Source: Laburnicola sp. R22_1
Taxonomy: Eukaryota; Ascomycota; Dothideomycetes; Pleosporales; Didymosphaeriaceae
Assembly: GCA_014281115.1 (NCBI GenBank)
Contig: JACONQ010000003.1
Coordinates: 2,852,001-2,916,000 of the forward strand
Reading direction: 5' to 3'
Length of the DNA stretch: 64,000 bases
In this document: piece by piece, positions 37,285-49,184 of the stretch
Layout of the letters: each line of letters starts with the position of its first letter
How positions within the stretch are numbered: the stretch's first letter is position 1
Position numbers and translations under genes: made by a program
Notes under the pieces: generated by a model
Seen by the model: the letters and a program-made list of their open reading frames with translations, nothing else
What the model was told of the DNA's origin: nothing
Databases searched by the model: none

Positions 37285-37470
37285 TATTATAAAAATAAGG
37301 CTCTAACTAGGTGTAATTATATACCTATAATTATATAAGTAGTACTATTTTATCCCTACTCCTTTTCTATAAGTATATATATAGTCTAGGCCTTTAGCTT
37401 CCTTTCTTATATAGTAATCTTATCCAATTCGCTTACTAAATCTGAGATTCCAACTTGTTTTTCTTCGACA
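37285..37470 (+). repeat. Copia-3 3' LTR
   Basis: 186 bp; ends cttcgaca, followed by the CTAGA duplication. Confidence 0.87.
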
Positions 37471-37547
37471 CTAGATAGATTTGTTATTATATATATAGAT
37501 AATATTCCTTTAACTTTAGTATCCGTGGACCATGGGATCGACTACCT

Positions 37548-37722
37548 TATTAGTATAAGGGGCCGATTTGCACATGCTAATAAACAGTTTCTAGTCTAAC
37601 CTATTTATTTCAAAGCTGCTTTACCTTTTTTAATAGGTTTTTAGCACACTCATAGCTTTCCCTTACAGCGTTCTACTGTATACTAAAAGGTCTGCAATAT
37701 TTCTCTTCCTAATAGATAATTT
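37548..37722 (+). repeat. Repeat B copy, right of Copia-3
   Basis: Well preserved copy: agtataaggggccgatttgc at the start, gtttctcttcctaata-like end. It directly abuts the Gypsy RT, which resumes at 37723. Confidence 0.78.
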
Positions 37723-40005
37723 TCTTATCAACTCTAAAAGTAAGTTAAATTATATTGAATTTATACAAATAGTACTAAGAGTATTAGATAGAGCATACTT
37801 ACAAATTAAGCTATAGAAATATACATTCTATATATAGGAACTTAAGTTTCTAGAATATATTATTAGTACTATAAAAATTAGTATAGCGCTTAATAAAATT
37901 AAGTGTATTAAGGATTAGCTCTAACTGAAGACAGCAAAAATATCTAAGAATTTTTAGAATTTTATATATTTAACTAACAATTTATTACAGGATATACTAA
38001 GGTTATAATACCTTTAATAAACTTTACTAGAAAGACTACGCCTTTTATATAAATAAATAAATATAATATAGTATTTTAATAATTAAAGATAGTATATATT
38101 AAGATACTAGTTCTTATCCACTTCTAAAATAAAAACTACTACAATTTAAAATAAATATAAATAACCTTACACTAGGCACATATATATAAAATAAAAGACA
38201 AATAGAAAATAGCACTTTACTGTATACTATTTACGCAGGTTTAACAACACTAAAATATAATATAATATCTATATTAAAGAACTTTATATAATTATAAAAG
38301 CACTTAAATATTAAAGAATTTATGTATATATATAGTTATTTAGATTTTATAATCTTTACTAACTATACGAACTTTATATAATTTATAATAATAAATAACT
38401 AACGCTATAACAAGCTTAATAGGCGAAAACACTAAAATAGTACAGATTTAAGATTATATACACCCTAGGTAAAAAGAATAAAAGAGCTAACGCTTTTAGC
38501 TAATAATGCGACCTTAGAAAAAAGAGGATAAAGATATACTTTATGATACTCTAATAAAATTAAGATAAATTACTTAAACTAATAGTGGAACTCAATTAAC
38601 TTCTAGTTATTATAAGAGACGTATCTAAAGAATAGCAGACTAAGATTATCTAATAATATTATAATAACTCTATATATAGACACCCGGATATTAAGAAGAT
38701 AATAGAGTTCATTTAGTAAAACTGTAGCTTTAAAGAAGTTAAAGAAAGAGTAATAGTCTATATTTATAAGTATATAGAATATTAACATAATAAGTACGCT
38801 ATATATTTTAAATATAAAGAAATATAAGCTATTATAATATTAATAGCACTATAGGAAGATATTGCAATAGATTTTGTTATAGAAATACTAAAATTTAAGG
38901 ATCTAGCAATAGGAATTATGTATAATACTATATTAGTAATAGTTAACTAACTAACTAAAAATATTAAACTAATACCTTATTTAAAGACTATAATAGTAAA
39001 GAAACTTAAATTTTTTATCCTAAATTAACTTATTAGATATTATAGAATTCTAAAGATAATTATTAGTCATAGAGATAAGCTCTTTACCTTCAACTACTAA
39101 ATAACACTTATAGCACTTATTAGAATAAAATAAAAGCTTTTAATAGCTTATTATCTATAAATAGATAAATAGATAAAATATACAAATTAGACTCTTAAAA
39201 TATACCTACACATCTACTATAATAACTAGAAGAATAACTAGGTTTTATTACTTATTATATAACTTATATATAATAATAAGATTGTGGTAGCTATAGAATA
39301 CACACTATTTTACGTAAACTATAGAAGATATCTATATGTCTTTAATTATATATTTCCTATAACAATTAACGTAGAAAAGGCTATTAGTATAGTAGAAAAT
39401 ATAAAGAAAATATATAAATAAATCTAAATTTTTATAAAAAAGCTTAATAGCAATTTATTCGCTATATAACCTAAAAATAAAAAATAGTACCTTAGCTAAC
39501 AAAGAGGGATAAAGTGTACCTGCTTATAATGAATCTTCAAATCTAGAGGAAGAAATATAAGAAACTAGATTATATTAAGGTTAGACTATTTTTTATTTCT
39601 AAATAAACATTACTAGTTAACTATAAACTAAAGTTACTATCTAATAGTAGAATACACCTAGTATTTTATATAAACTACTTAGAACCTATAAACCCTAAGA
39701 TACTAGTTTAAACTACCTTTTATTACTAAGCTAAAGAAGACAATAAATTTAAAGTTAAATTAATTCTAGACTATATTAATAAGCGAAGAATATACCATAT
39801 TAAGTAGAAGAGATACCTATATAGTAAAGATATATAAAAACCCTTAAAGAACCTAGGCAACTATTAGGAAAATGTTTAAGAATACTAGAAGAAACATACT
39901 ATACCTTTAGCCTAAAGTAAGAATAAAAGCTTTTATAAAAGGAATAAAATCTAGCGTATTAGAATCAACTAAAAAAGAATATAAGGCTTAGTTTAAATCT
40001 AGGGC
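37723..40005 (+). pseudogene. Gypsy chromovirus, right part: RT end, RNase H, integrase, chromodomain
   Basis: Resumes at the RT catalytic box (DNFLINSKS for DDILIFS at 37723) followed by EFIQIVLRVLDRAYLQIKL, then the FLEYIIST block near 37850. RNase H follows. In the integrase, near 39149-39190, the codons for AYHPQTDGQTER are recognisable with two TAA/TAG at Gln positions. A chromodomain lies near 39760-39890 (ILDYINKRRIYHIK then KRYLYSKD, matching ILDxRxxxRxxxYLVKWKGY). The C-terminal chromodomain identifies a chromovirus. Many RIP stops; no 3' LTR identified. Confidence 0.72.
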
Positions 40006-40904
40006 ACTAAGCATTAACTTATTCTTTAGCTAAGTAATATTCTACTCTAAATTGTTAAAACTTTTAAGATATTTAATATCCTTAATAAATTGTATTAAGT
40101 TCTTTAATAATTTATTTTTATACTTTTTCAATAATTATTTCAATTTTAATAAAAATTCTGCTTTACGCAGGCAAGCTATAATATTAATATAACTACTTCT
40201 TCTAGTTCCTTTAGGCGATTAACTTTAGAGTTAATTCAGGAAACGTTTAGAACTATAGGCTCTACTAGCTTCTATTTTATTATACTATTTTTATAATAGT
40301 TTCTATATTAAACTTTTAATTATAATATCTTATATACTAAATTCTTCTTTGCGTAATATTTATAGAATACTATTATAATCTAACTAATATTATTTATTTA
40401 GTTTCTTATAGTATAACAATAGATAGTACTATAAGAAGGTATTAGTTACTATATAAGGATATAGAGCTAAATAGGGAGGTAATATTAAAACTCTAATAGG
40501 AGAGGAGTTTAAAGGCGCCTTATACTACAATAAAATATCGTACTCTACTAAAGATTATATAATATTCTATAGTATCCTAAACACTAAGCCATAGGACACT
40601 AGAACTATATAACTTATATTATAAGATCTTATATATACTATATATAGTACTTTATAAAATTATAAGACATTATAGAATCTATTATATATATAGAAACGCA
40701 AGTATAAATTTTTTATTTTTGATTTAACCTATTTATTATTTTATTATTTAGTTTACCCTTAGGCCTTTACTATTAATTTATTATCATATAACCTTTATTA
40801 CTAACACCCCTTTAACTAGAGTAAGCAGTTAAGACCCCTTACCCTTATTAAGACGCTCCTGCCTAAGACCTAATCCTACCTATTAGGACTAGCTACCCTG
40901 TTAG
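40006..40904. other. AT-rich DNA downstream of the Gypsy remnant
   Basis: May include the unrecognised 3' LTR of the Gypsy element. No gene or terminal structure identified. Confidence 0.4.
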
Positions 40905-40965
40905 TCTTAATATTATTTAAGATAAAAGTCTTTTTTATTCTACCCCTAGATAGTTAGTTAACAAT
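40905..40965 (+). repeat. Repeat A, 3' fragment
   Basis: Only the 3' half (ttatttaagataaaagtc, ctacccctagatag) is present, so this copy is truncated on its 5' side. Confidence 0.6.
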
Positions 40966-40974
40966 ACATACTTG

Positions 40975-41045
40975 ATTTTATATAGTACTAAACTATATCT
41001 CTTATTATATAATATCTTATTTTTTTATAATACTAACTTGCTAGA
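40975..41045 (+). repeat. Repeat E
   Basis: Shares tatagtactaaactatat and ctcttattatataatat with 63915-64000, where it runs off the window. Full extent unknown. Confidence 0.55.
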
Positions 41046-41219
41046 CAATAGTGGTTTAACTAGTTATTAACTAAGTTAGTCTTTTTAGCTTTACCTTTAC
41101 TATATGGACTCTTTTAAATAGATAAATATATATTACCCTTCTAACTAGTTCCTAGTCAAACTATATATTTTTCTAAAATATATTTATTAAATATAATTTC
41201 TTCTATTTCTTATAAGTTT

Positions 41220-41300
41220 ACTTTTATATAAATACTAATAATTCTTTTTATTAACACCTTAAAACGCTTTTTTATATATATAACTGTTAGATAGATAGTT
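41220..41300 (-). repeat. Repeat D fragment
   Basis: Shares ttaacaccttaaaacgcttt with the 60945-61115 copy. Confidence 0.5.
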
Positions 41301-41554
41301 CCTATAGATTACTATAATTTTACTATAAATAATAGTAAATACGTGTGTCTAATTATAGAGCCGTTACACACTAGTAGTTAGTATAAATTATAGTATTATT
41401 ACTATAAAATTAAAAAGACTAGTGTACTACTATTTTACACTACCCCTATACTATTCTAAATAGTACTAGTGTGTCTTAGCACTAGATAGATACTTTTTAT
41501 AACAGCCAAGCTTCTTTAATATAGATAATATTATAAATTAATTAACTATACTCC

Positions 41555-42010
41555 TTTCTACCCTCCTAGGTAGAAGTATAAACTGCCTCTACTTATTAGT
41601 TTTTAAGTGGCCGTACTACGTTTAATTACTACGTTTTTTTATTACGTTACTAGCGCCTACGTAATATTATATAATATTATATATATACTAAGCCCGAGGA
41701 CTAAAGTGTGTTAAAGTTTTCTAACGCCTCCCCTAGCTTCTAAGATAACCAACCCTATAATAATAACACTCTACCTTGCTTATATACCTACTACGTTACT
41801 AGATAATTAATAATTTAGACTTCTACTCTACTACTATAATATATAATAAGTATTATATGCGCGCTTTCTACTCTTAACACTAACTAGTACCCTACTATTT
41901 CTAGTGTTAGCCTTATTCTAGGTCTTTTTTTTAAATCGCTTATAGTATAATTACGTATTTATATATCCTCTACACCTTTAGTATCTACTTAGTATAACTA
42001 CTATCTTTAA
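41555..42010 (+). repeat. Dispersed repeat C, copy 2
   Basis: Matches 15055-15560 for several hundred bp, from cctcctaggtagaagtataa onward. Confidence 0.6.
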
Positions 42011-42453
42011 AGTAAGTAGCCATTAATTAGAAATTTAATATTAAATAGTAATTACTATAAGCTACGTAGTAGTATATAGCCACTAATCTAGACTTTTACT
42101 ATATAAAAATATCTATATTCTTTTAGTTTTTATTCTTAATAATTATAAGCACCTTATACCTAAACTAGTGTAAGGTAATTTTTATTATAAAGCTTATTGT
42201 ACCTTTAATTCTAGACTTTTACTTACTAAAATCTATATTCTTCTTAATATAGTAATCTAATTCTATAGTAGCTATCTACTTACTATATAGGTCTTTAGTA
42301 TAGTTACCTATATAGTTTTTAATATGAAGTAGCGTCTGGCTATTATACCTAGATATATTATTATTTACATCTTTTAGATAGGGGCGCAACACTATATATC
42401 TAGTAGTAATAGCGTATTTAGAATAAGGAATAAATATAGCAACATTAAGGTTT
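42011..42453. other. AT-rich DNA, no gene seen
   Basis: No terminal repeats or coding remnants recognised. Confidence 0.45.
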
Positions 42454-42608
42454 TATATAATAATTAACTTTTTTTTATCATTACCTTTTTACGCCTTGTT
42501 TAATTACTAAGCAGGGGGCTCTGCCTTTTTTGTCATGTTATTTGAGATAAAAGCCTTTATCGTTCTACCTCTAGATAGATAAAATAACGCCACATATATA
42601 ATAATTAA
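42454..42608 (+). repeat. Repeat A, forward copy with target duplication
   Basis: 128-bp unit 42468-42595 between 13-bp direct repeats atataataattaa (42455-42467, 42596-42608; a 14th base also matches). One of the least RIP-mutated copies (core ctaagcagggggctctgcc). Confidence 0.82.
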
Positions 42609-42757
42609 ATATATTATAGATAGCGTTATTTTATCTACCTAGAGGTAGGACGACAAAGGCTTTCATCTCAAATAACATGACAAAAAAAGCAGAGCCCCCT
42701 GCTTAGTAATCAAAAAAGACGTAAAAGATAATGACAAAAAAAGGCATATATTATATA
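42609..42757 (-). repeat. Repeat A, inverted copy
   Basis: Inverted neighbour of the forward copy (unit about 42623-42745). Flanking atatattata on both sides suggests its own target duplication. With the forward copy it could form a stem of about 115 bp. Confidence 0.75.
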
Positions 42758-42848
42758 GTAGATAAATAAACACTTATATTTATATTTAATTATTAATTTT
42801 ATATTATACCCGCGTAAACAACTATATATTATATTATTAATTACTTCT

Positions 42849-43004
42849 AGTATAAGGGGCTAATTTATATATGCTAATACATAGTCCCTAGCCTAACCTA
42901 TTTTATTACTTTACCTTTTTTAATATGTTTTTAGTATACCTATAGCTTTTCCTTATTGCGTTATACTATATACTAAAAGATCTACAATGTTTCTCTTCCT
43001 AATA
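42849..43004 (+). repeat. Repeat B copy
   Basis: From agtataaggggctaattt to gtttctcttcctaata, directly followed by a Copia-2-type LTR fragment. Confidence 0.75.
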
Positions 43005-43780
43005 CTACTTTCTATCTTATCTTATTAAGAATACCCCTATATCTAATAATTAAAAGTCTGACTACCTTAATTAAACTAATTATTATATCTTTATTAATGC
43101 TTAGGAATTCTATAGTAATCCTCACTAACTATTTAAACTACACACTATAGCTAAGGTAAGTTAAAGCCTAAGCCTAATTACTAGAGGTCTAGAATCTTAT
43201 TAATCTAGCCTAATCTTTTAAACCTATAATTAAACTAATTATACTAATAGCACTAGATATTAGTTTTTATTAACTAAATAGCGTGTTTACTAGTGCATAC
43301 CTAACTAACGTTAATAAATATTTAATATTACTATTATAGCTATTATATATTAGTCTAAAGGATTATAATAAGAATATAAACTACTATAAGAATTAACTTA
43401 AAACCTTTAAGATACTTAACTATATATACAATAATAAGAAGATAAATCTAAATAAACTAGTTACATCTATATAATTAATAATCTTAATATATTTATAGAC
43501 TAATTGCTGTATACTAGATTAATTAATTAGATAATAGATTAAGAACCTTATAATTATAGTTAGGGTTGACTAAAATAATAAAGAATAATAAGTAAGAGCT
43601 AGGTATTAAGATACCCTTAAGCTAATAAAAACTACTAGATTATAGGCAACCTATCTTACTAAGTATAATTATATAGCTATAGAAGCTAAGTTTAATAAAG
43701 TTCTAAAGGTCTAAAAGCCTAACTTAGTTAAGAAAGATTTTATAAAAGTTGTAATAGATTAATGCCGAGAGGTGCCGCAG
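43005..43780 (+). mobile_element. Truncated Copia-2-family fragment (LTR end, PBS, gag)
   Basis: Plus-strand RIP-degraded copy of the Copia-2 5' region. The LTR tail is at about 43005-43052, the tRNA-Lys-type PBS region follows, then gag (43090-43780), with blocks such as aactacacactatagctaag in the same order as in Copia-2. It starts abruptly at repeat B and lacks pol. Confidence 0.72.
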
Positions 43781-43880
43781 CCCTAAGGTAGGCTAGAGAT
43801 AACGCCTTATCTCTAGCGCTAGCCCTAACTAGGCCTAGTACCTAGCGCCCACTGTGGGCCTACTCTGTAGTAGACGTAGG
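43760..43880. other. GC-richer hairpin-forming patch
   Basis: A CG-containing patch in AT-rich surroundings. It holds a perfect 10-bp stem (CTAGAGATAA, loop CGCC, TTATCTCTAG) near 43792-43815 and a smaller GCCCACTGTGGGC palindrome near 43847-43859. Function unknown; perhaps a terminus of an unrecognised element. Confidence 0.45.
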
Positions 43881-44500
43881 TACTTACTAGGATTTCTATA
43901 TAGTATCTTACTTATAGAGCTTAAATCTATTATCTTAACTCTAACTATTATTATTTTGTATACTATATTGTATCTCCTTCTATACGCCCTATATAATATC
44001 TTACTAGGCCTGGCAATCTAAAGAAGTTAGTATTAAGCTAATAGATAACTTATGACCTAGTTAATAGTTACTGCACATTATAAGAATACTAAGGTGCTAT
44101 TTAGTAGATAGAAGTAAGATCTATAAAAGAATCCTAGTAGGTAAATATAATATCTAGGTCTAATAATAGTAATATATTATAACTAATTAAAAAATAATAT
44201 TATACTAGTTAGACGCGTTACCTTAGGTACTAGTATATATAATAACACTCTTAACGCAAATTATAAAAATTTCAAAAATAGTAAATAAGTAAAAGTAAGT
44301 GCGCTACTTATGCCATAGCTTAATATAGTACCCTTAACTCTTATAATAATTATAATTATAGACTATAGCTAGTAATAATACGACTAAGTCTTAGAGCTAG
44401 ACTATTACTAGTATTTCTAGCTAGAGACGCGTTTAATAACTAAATTAGTTCTATAATACTATTTATATAATCTTAGAGACTAGTAGTAGTCTTATTAATA
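43881..44500. other. AT-rich DNA, no gene seen
   Basis: No recognised structure before the TA at 44499-44500 that marks the next element. Confidence 0.45.
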
Positions 44501-45295
44501 TAGTGGGGTGACAAAAAAAAATTAATTTTTTATACCCTTTTTTAAATGTAATAGCCAACCTATTTAATAATCATAAAATTATAGAACTTTTATATATAAT
44601 AGAGAAAGTCAGTAGGTTTAATAAGGTATGCTTATGTAATGCGGAATAATTAGCGTAAAAGAGATATTTAGCCTTAAACATAGAAATTTTGAAAAGCGAA
44701 AATTAGAATTTAAAAACTTTTTTACTAGTCTATAAAATCTATTTATAGTTTAATATAGTCTAGTGATTAATAAAATCCGTCTATTTATAAATTTTTAGTA
44801 TAGATTATTTCCTAAAATTACTTTTAATATTTAATTATTTACTTTATCTATTATTAGCTATACAATTTTTATTTTATAATCTAATTAAGTATAACTAGTA
44901 TTACCTCATAGTCAAATGGCTAGTAAATATTATAAAGGTAGAAAAATTATAGTATTAAAGTTAATTTCAATATATTATTTAAACTTTAATATTCTATATA
45001 ATTTAAGATCCTATAACTTTTCTATTACGTAACCCTACAGTCTATAATGTTAATATAAGGTTATTTACTAGATACCCTAACCATAATAAAATTTATAGCT
45101 ATTAAGCTATAGTTTTAAAAAAATAGTATTTCTTTAGTTTTTAAGTATACTTATGGTAGGAAATAATAGAAACCTTAGATAAAAAAATATTTAGAAAGAC
45201 AACCTATACTAAAGATATAGTTTAATACTATGCTAAACTATAGCATTTATAAATATAAAATTTACCTTTTTTTATACGTCTAAATAAACGTTATA

Positions 45296-47161
45296 ACGTG
45301 TTTTACAAGCGAGCGGCCCATACAAGCGAGCGGCCCATACAAGCGAGCGGCCCACCCCACCAACTTTCTGCGACGCGTGAACTCCTACCTACCATGGCTC
45401 CCCCAAATCAAGCCCAACCAGCCTCTTCTAATGCTGATATACACCTTGCAATCTTAGCTATTAATCAAAACCAAATTCAGTCCGTAAGAGGTGCTGCGCA
45501 GACATTTGAAGTCCCCCAAACGACGCTCCGACGCCGACGCGCTGGCAAGGCTGCCCGACGCGATTGCCAGCCTAACTCGAAGAAGCTCACTGAGCTAGAA
45601 GAGGAGGTGATTATCAGCTATATACTCGACCTAGATCAACGCGGATTTGCGCCTACGTACGTAGCTGTACGTGATATGGCGGATAAGCTTCTGGCTGCGC
45701 GCGGCGGAGGTCAGGTTGGCGTCCACTGGCCGCGCAACTTTGTCAAGCGTACAGACTCTCTTACGACGCGTTTCAACCGAGCCTATAACAGGCAGAGAGC
45801 TCTGTGTGAGGATCCTGTGTTAATCAGGAGCTGGTTCGAGCTTGTTGAGCAGACAAAGGCCAAGTACGGCATCTGTGACGAGGACGTCTACAACTTCGAC
45901 GAGGCTGGCTTTATAATGGGCAAGATCACGACTCAGCTTGTCGTGACAGGGTTAGAGAGGAGAGGCCGTCCAAAGGCTATCCAGCCAGGCAATCGCGAGT
46001 GGGTGACGGTGATCCAGGGAATTAACGCTGCTGGCTGGGCTATCCCGCCTTTTATTGTCTTTGCTGGCCAGCACCACCTATCTGCCTGGTACGAGGAGGA
46101 TATCCCGCGCGACTGGGCCATCGCTGTTAGCGACAATGGCTGGACGACCAACGAGCTTGGAGTTGAGTGGTTAAAGCACTTTATTAAGCATACAGAGACC
46201 CGGGTAGTCAGCGCGCGTTGGCTGCTCATCCTTGACGGCCATAAGAGCCACTAGTTTCTTGAGTTTTGAGAGCTCTGCCAGGAGAACAATATCTACACGC
46301 TCTGCATGCCGCCTCACTTATCTCACCTACTCCAACTGCTTAACGTTGGCTGCTTCTCGCCGTTGAAGCGCGCGTACAGCCGTGAGATTGAGGCTCTAAT
46401 CCGCCACCACATTAACCACATCACGAAGCTTGAATTTCTGCCAGCCTTTAAGGCAGCCTTTGAGCGATTGTTTACGGCAGCTAATATCTGCTTAGCTTTT
46501 CGAGGCGCAGGCCTTGTTCCTCTTCAGCCTGAGGTTGTCCTATCAAAGCTAGATGTGCAGCTGCGTACGCCTTCACCAGCCGCTCTACCAGAGGCCCTCT
46601 GGGAGGCTCGGACACCAAGCAACGTACGTGAGCTTGAGGCTCAATCAACGTTAATACGTAATCGCGTTCAACGGCACAAAAGCTCATCGCCAGTCTCAAT
46701 TATTGAGGCGATTAACCAGCTCAAGAAGGGGGCTGAAGTGATGATGCTCTCGGCCGAGCTGATGCGCGATCGGATTACCAGCTTTGAGAGAGCTAATAAG
46801 GCAGTAATAAAGCGTAGGCAGCGCAAAAAGAAGCGGATACAGAAGCAGGGGACCTTAACAAAGGGAGAGGGAGAGGATATACTCGCTTAAAAGGAGGCTG
46901 ACTAGCAGATAGAGCGTGAACAGCGTCAAGGTAGAGAGCGATTAGGCCTTAGCCGCCAGGCTCTGGCGCGCTGCAAGAGGTGCAGAGAGACTGGGCACAA
47001 CTCACGTACATGCAAAAAAGATACTTTAGATACTGCTTAATTTATTTTATTAATATCTCTAAATTATCTCTTAACGTGGTTGAGATGTACGCCTATAGAG
47101 GTGCGCGAAGTTAGTAGGGTGGGCCGCTCGCTTGTATGGGCCGCTCGCTTGTAAAACACGT
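45296..47161 (+). mobile_element. Pogo-2, Fot1/pogo-type transposon, almost free of RIP
   Basis: 1866 bp flanked by TA (45294-45295, 47162-47163). Inverted ends begin ACGTGTTTTACAAGCGAG. The 17-bp motif ACAAGCGAGCGGCCCAT occurs three times at the left end and twice at the right. GC-balanced, unlike everything around it. It inserted into the Tc1-like element 44501-49249, evidently after most RIP damage there. Confidence 0.94.
45394..47040 (+). pseudogene. Pogo-2 transposase (HTH, CENP-B-like, DDE1, zinc knuckle)
   Basis: 549-codon frame from ATG 45394. N-terminal helix-turn-helix (VRGAAQTFEVPQTTLRRRR), then a CENP-B-like DNA-binding region to about residue 150, then the DDE1 domain. Catalytic Asp 1 at residue 169 (YNFDEAGF) and Asp 2 at 281 (LILDGHKSH) are intact. 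The third, residue 317, is Asn (LLNVGCF for LxDVGCF; 46342-46344). The C-terminus carries a CX2CX4HX4C zinc knuckle (CKRCRETGHNSRTC). Four nonsense codons: 46252, 46267, 46888 and 46903. An upstream in-frame ATG at 45298 lies in the terminal repeat and is unlikely. Recently inactivated. Confidence 0.9.
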
Positions 47162-47313
47162 TAGGGGTTTTACAATAGAGGTTTTAAAATCCCTATGTTT
47201 AGGTTCCTCTATATACCTAGTTTATAATTACTAAGCAAAATCTGAATAGATTACCTAAGACTAGTATATTCTCTCTATAATATATAAAAAATTAAAATTT
47301 TAATAATTAGTTA

Positions 47314-49184
47314 ACGTACTTTGCACTCGAGTCGGACACTCCATCAAGTCGGACACTTTGCCAAGACCCCACCAAAACGTACTATCAGCAATAGTATAAC
47401 GCGATGCCTCAACCACACAACAAACCACTAGCGTTAAAAGAAGCGCGTATACAGCTTGCAATCCAGGCTATTAAATAAGACGCAACACTCTCTTAGCAAC
47501 GCGCTGCAGCTATCTACAACGTCTCTTAAAGTACACTTAGCAACTAACGCGCTAGAAAGACGTTTAGACGCGACTACGCACCCAACAAAATAAGACTTAC
47601 TATAAGAGAGAAGCAGGCGATTGTGGAGCATATACTTAACCTAGACGCGCAAGGATTTCCGCCTTGGCTCGATGCTATAAAAGATATAGCTAATTCTTTA
47701 CTAGCTGCACGCCACTACAAGCTAGTTGGCCAGAGGTGGCCTTATAACTTTGTTAAGCGCCAGCCAGAGCTTAAAGTCAAGTTTAATTGAAAGTACAACT
47801 ATAAGAGAGCTCTCTAGGAGGATCCTAAGGTGATATAAGACTGGTTCTAGCTTATAGAGAACATAAAGGCCAAACATAATATCCTAGACAAGGACACCTA
47901 TAATTTTGATAAAGCAGGCTTTATAATAGGCATAATATTGACTAGAGCAGTAGTCACAGGCTCTAAGCGTCAAGGACAGCCAAAGCAGGTGCAGCAGGGC
48001 AATAGAAAGTGGACAACAGTTATCCAAGGCATTAACGCGATAGGTTGGTGGATCCCACCCTTTATTATCTTCGGGGGCAAGCACCACCTCTCCGCCTAGT
48101 ATAAAGAGAAGGATCTACCTTATAATTAGGTTATTGCAGTCTCTAAGAACGGCTAGACAACAAATAAGCTTGGTCTGCAATGGCTAAAGCACTTTAATAA
48201 GCATACAAAGAGGCGTACTACTAGTGGAGCACGTTTACTTATTATTAATAGCCACAAAAGTCACAACTCGCTCGAATTCCAGAATTACTACAAGAAGAGC
48301 AATATTGTTACTCTCTATATACCCTCGCATTCATCGCACCTCTTACAGCCACTTAATATGGGCTGTTTCGCGCCTTTAAAAAAGGCGTATAGGCGCTAAG
48401 CTAAGGATTTAATGCGCAACCACATCACGCACATCACTAAAATCGAGTTCCTGCCTTACTTTATTACTGCTTTCAAGGCTTCGTTTACTAAAAGTAATAT
48501 TAAAGGAGGCTTTCAAGGTGCTGGCCTAGTGCCCCACAACCTAGAAGCTATAATATCGCAGCTTAACGTCCGCCTGCGTACGCCTCCACTTTGTACTATT
48601 CGCGATAGTACATAGGAGTCGCAAACTCCGCGAAATAGTACAGAACTTAGGTCGCAATCAACGCTGGTTAAGCAGAGGATTTAAAGGCATGTGGATAGTT
48701 CCCTAACTTATATAGTTAAGGCGGTGGAAAAGCTTGTCAAAGGCGCCAAGCTAATAGGGCATTCTTTGGTGTTAATAACTAAACGCAACGCCAAACTTTA
48801 AGCTGCTAATAAGGCCGCCACACAACATAAATTATATAAAAAAAAGCGATTGCAGCAAGAAGGAGTCCTTATAGTTAAAGAGGGCCAGCGACTGGCTACT
48901 CTAAAGAACTTTAGGGTGCGTAGTAATGGCAAGAAGGCAAAGAAGAGGGTGCGCACTAATAGAGGCGAATCCGCTCAACAGCGCTGTGGACGCTGCGGCA
49001 AGCCTGGGCACAATAAAAAAACCTGTAGGCAGCTTATAGAAGTAGATTCTAAATAGTTTAGCCTATTTAGACTATTAAAAATAGTTCATATTGACTCTAT
49101 ACTATCGTGAATAGTACAGAACTTAGTAGGGTCTTGGCAAAGTGTCCGACTCGATAGAGTGTCCGACTCGAGTGCAAAGTACGT
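47314..49184 (+). mobile_element. Pogo-3, Fot1/pogo-type transposon, RIP-inactivated
   Basis: 1871 bp flanked by TA (47312-47313, 49185-49186). Ends ACGTACTTTGCACTCGAGTC, with the GAGTCGGACACT block repeated 17 bp later on each end. RIP damage is intermediate between pogo-1 and pogo-2. It lies in the same Tc1-like host as pogo-2, about 150 bp from it. Confidence 0.93.
47404..49056 (+). pseudogene. Pogo-3 transposase (DDE1, zinc knuckle)
   Basis: 551-codon frame from ATG 47404 (MPQPHNKPLALKEARIQLAI) with numerous TAA/TAG. First catalytic region YNFDKAGF keeps Asp but the next Glu is Lys. Second reads IINSHKSH (Asp to Asn). Third reads LQPLNMGCF (Asp to Asn). C-terminal zinc knuckle CGRCGKPGHNKKTC near 48988-49030 is intact. 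Same architecture as pogo-1 and pogo-2. Confidence 0.87.

Larger units (their letters stand above)
29279..37470 (+). mobile_element. Copia-3, 8.2-kb LTR retrotransposon, heavily RIP-mutated
   Basis: LTRs 29279-29462 (184 bp) and 37285-37470 (186 bp) share ataaggctctaactaggtg and match along their length. A 5-bp target duplication CTAGA lies at 29274-29278 and 37471-37475. Original TG ends read TA after RIP. The PBS follows at 29463-29478 and a purine-rich aaagagtg precedes the right LTR. At 8192 bp it exceeds Copia-1 and Copia-2 by about 2.6 kb; the excess lies between RNase H and the 3' LTR. Confidence 0.9.

Noticed and set aside
42454..42757. A single hairpin MITE
   Set aside because: Each arm has its own flanking duplication and single copies occur elsewhere, so two independent insertions explain it better.
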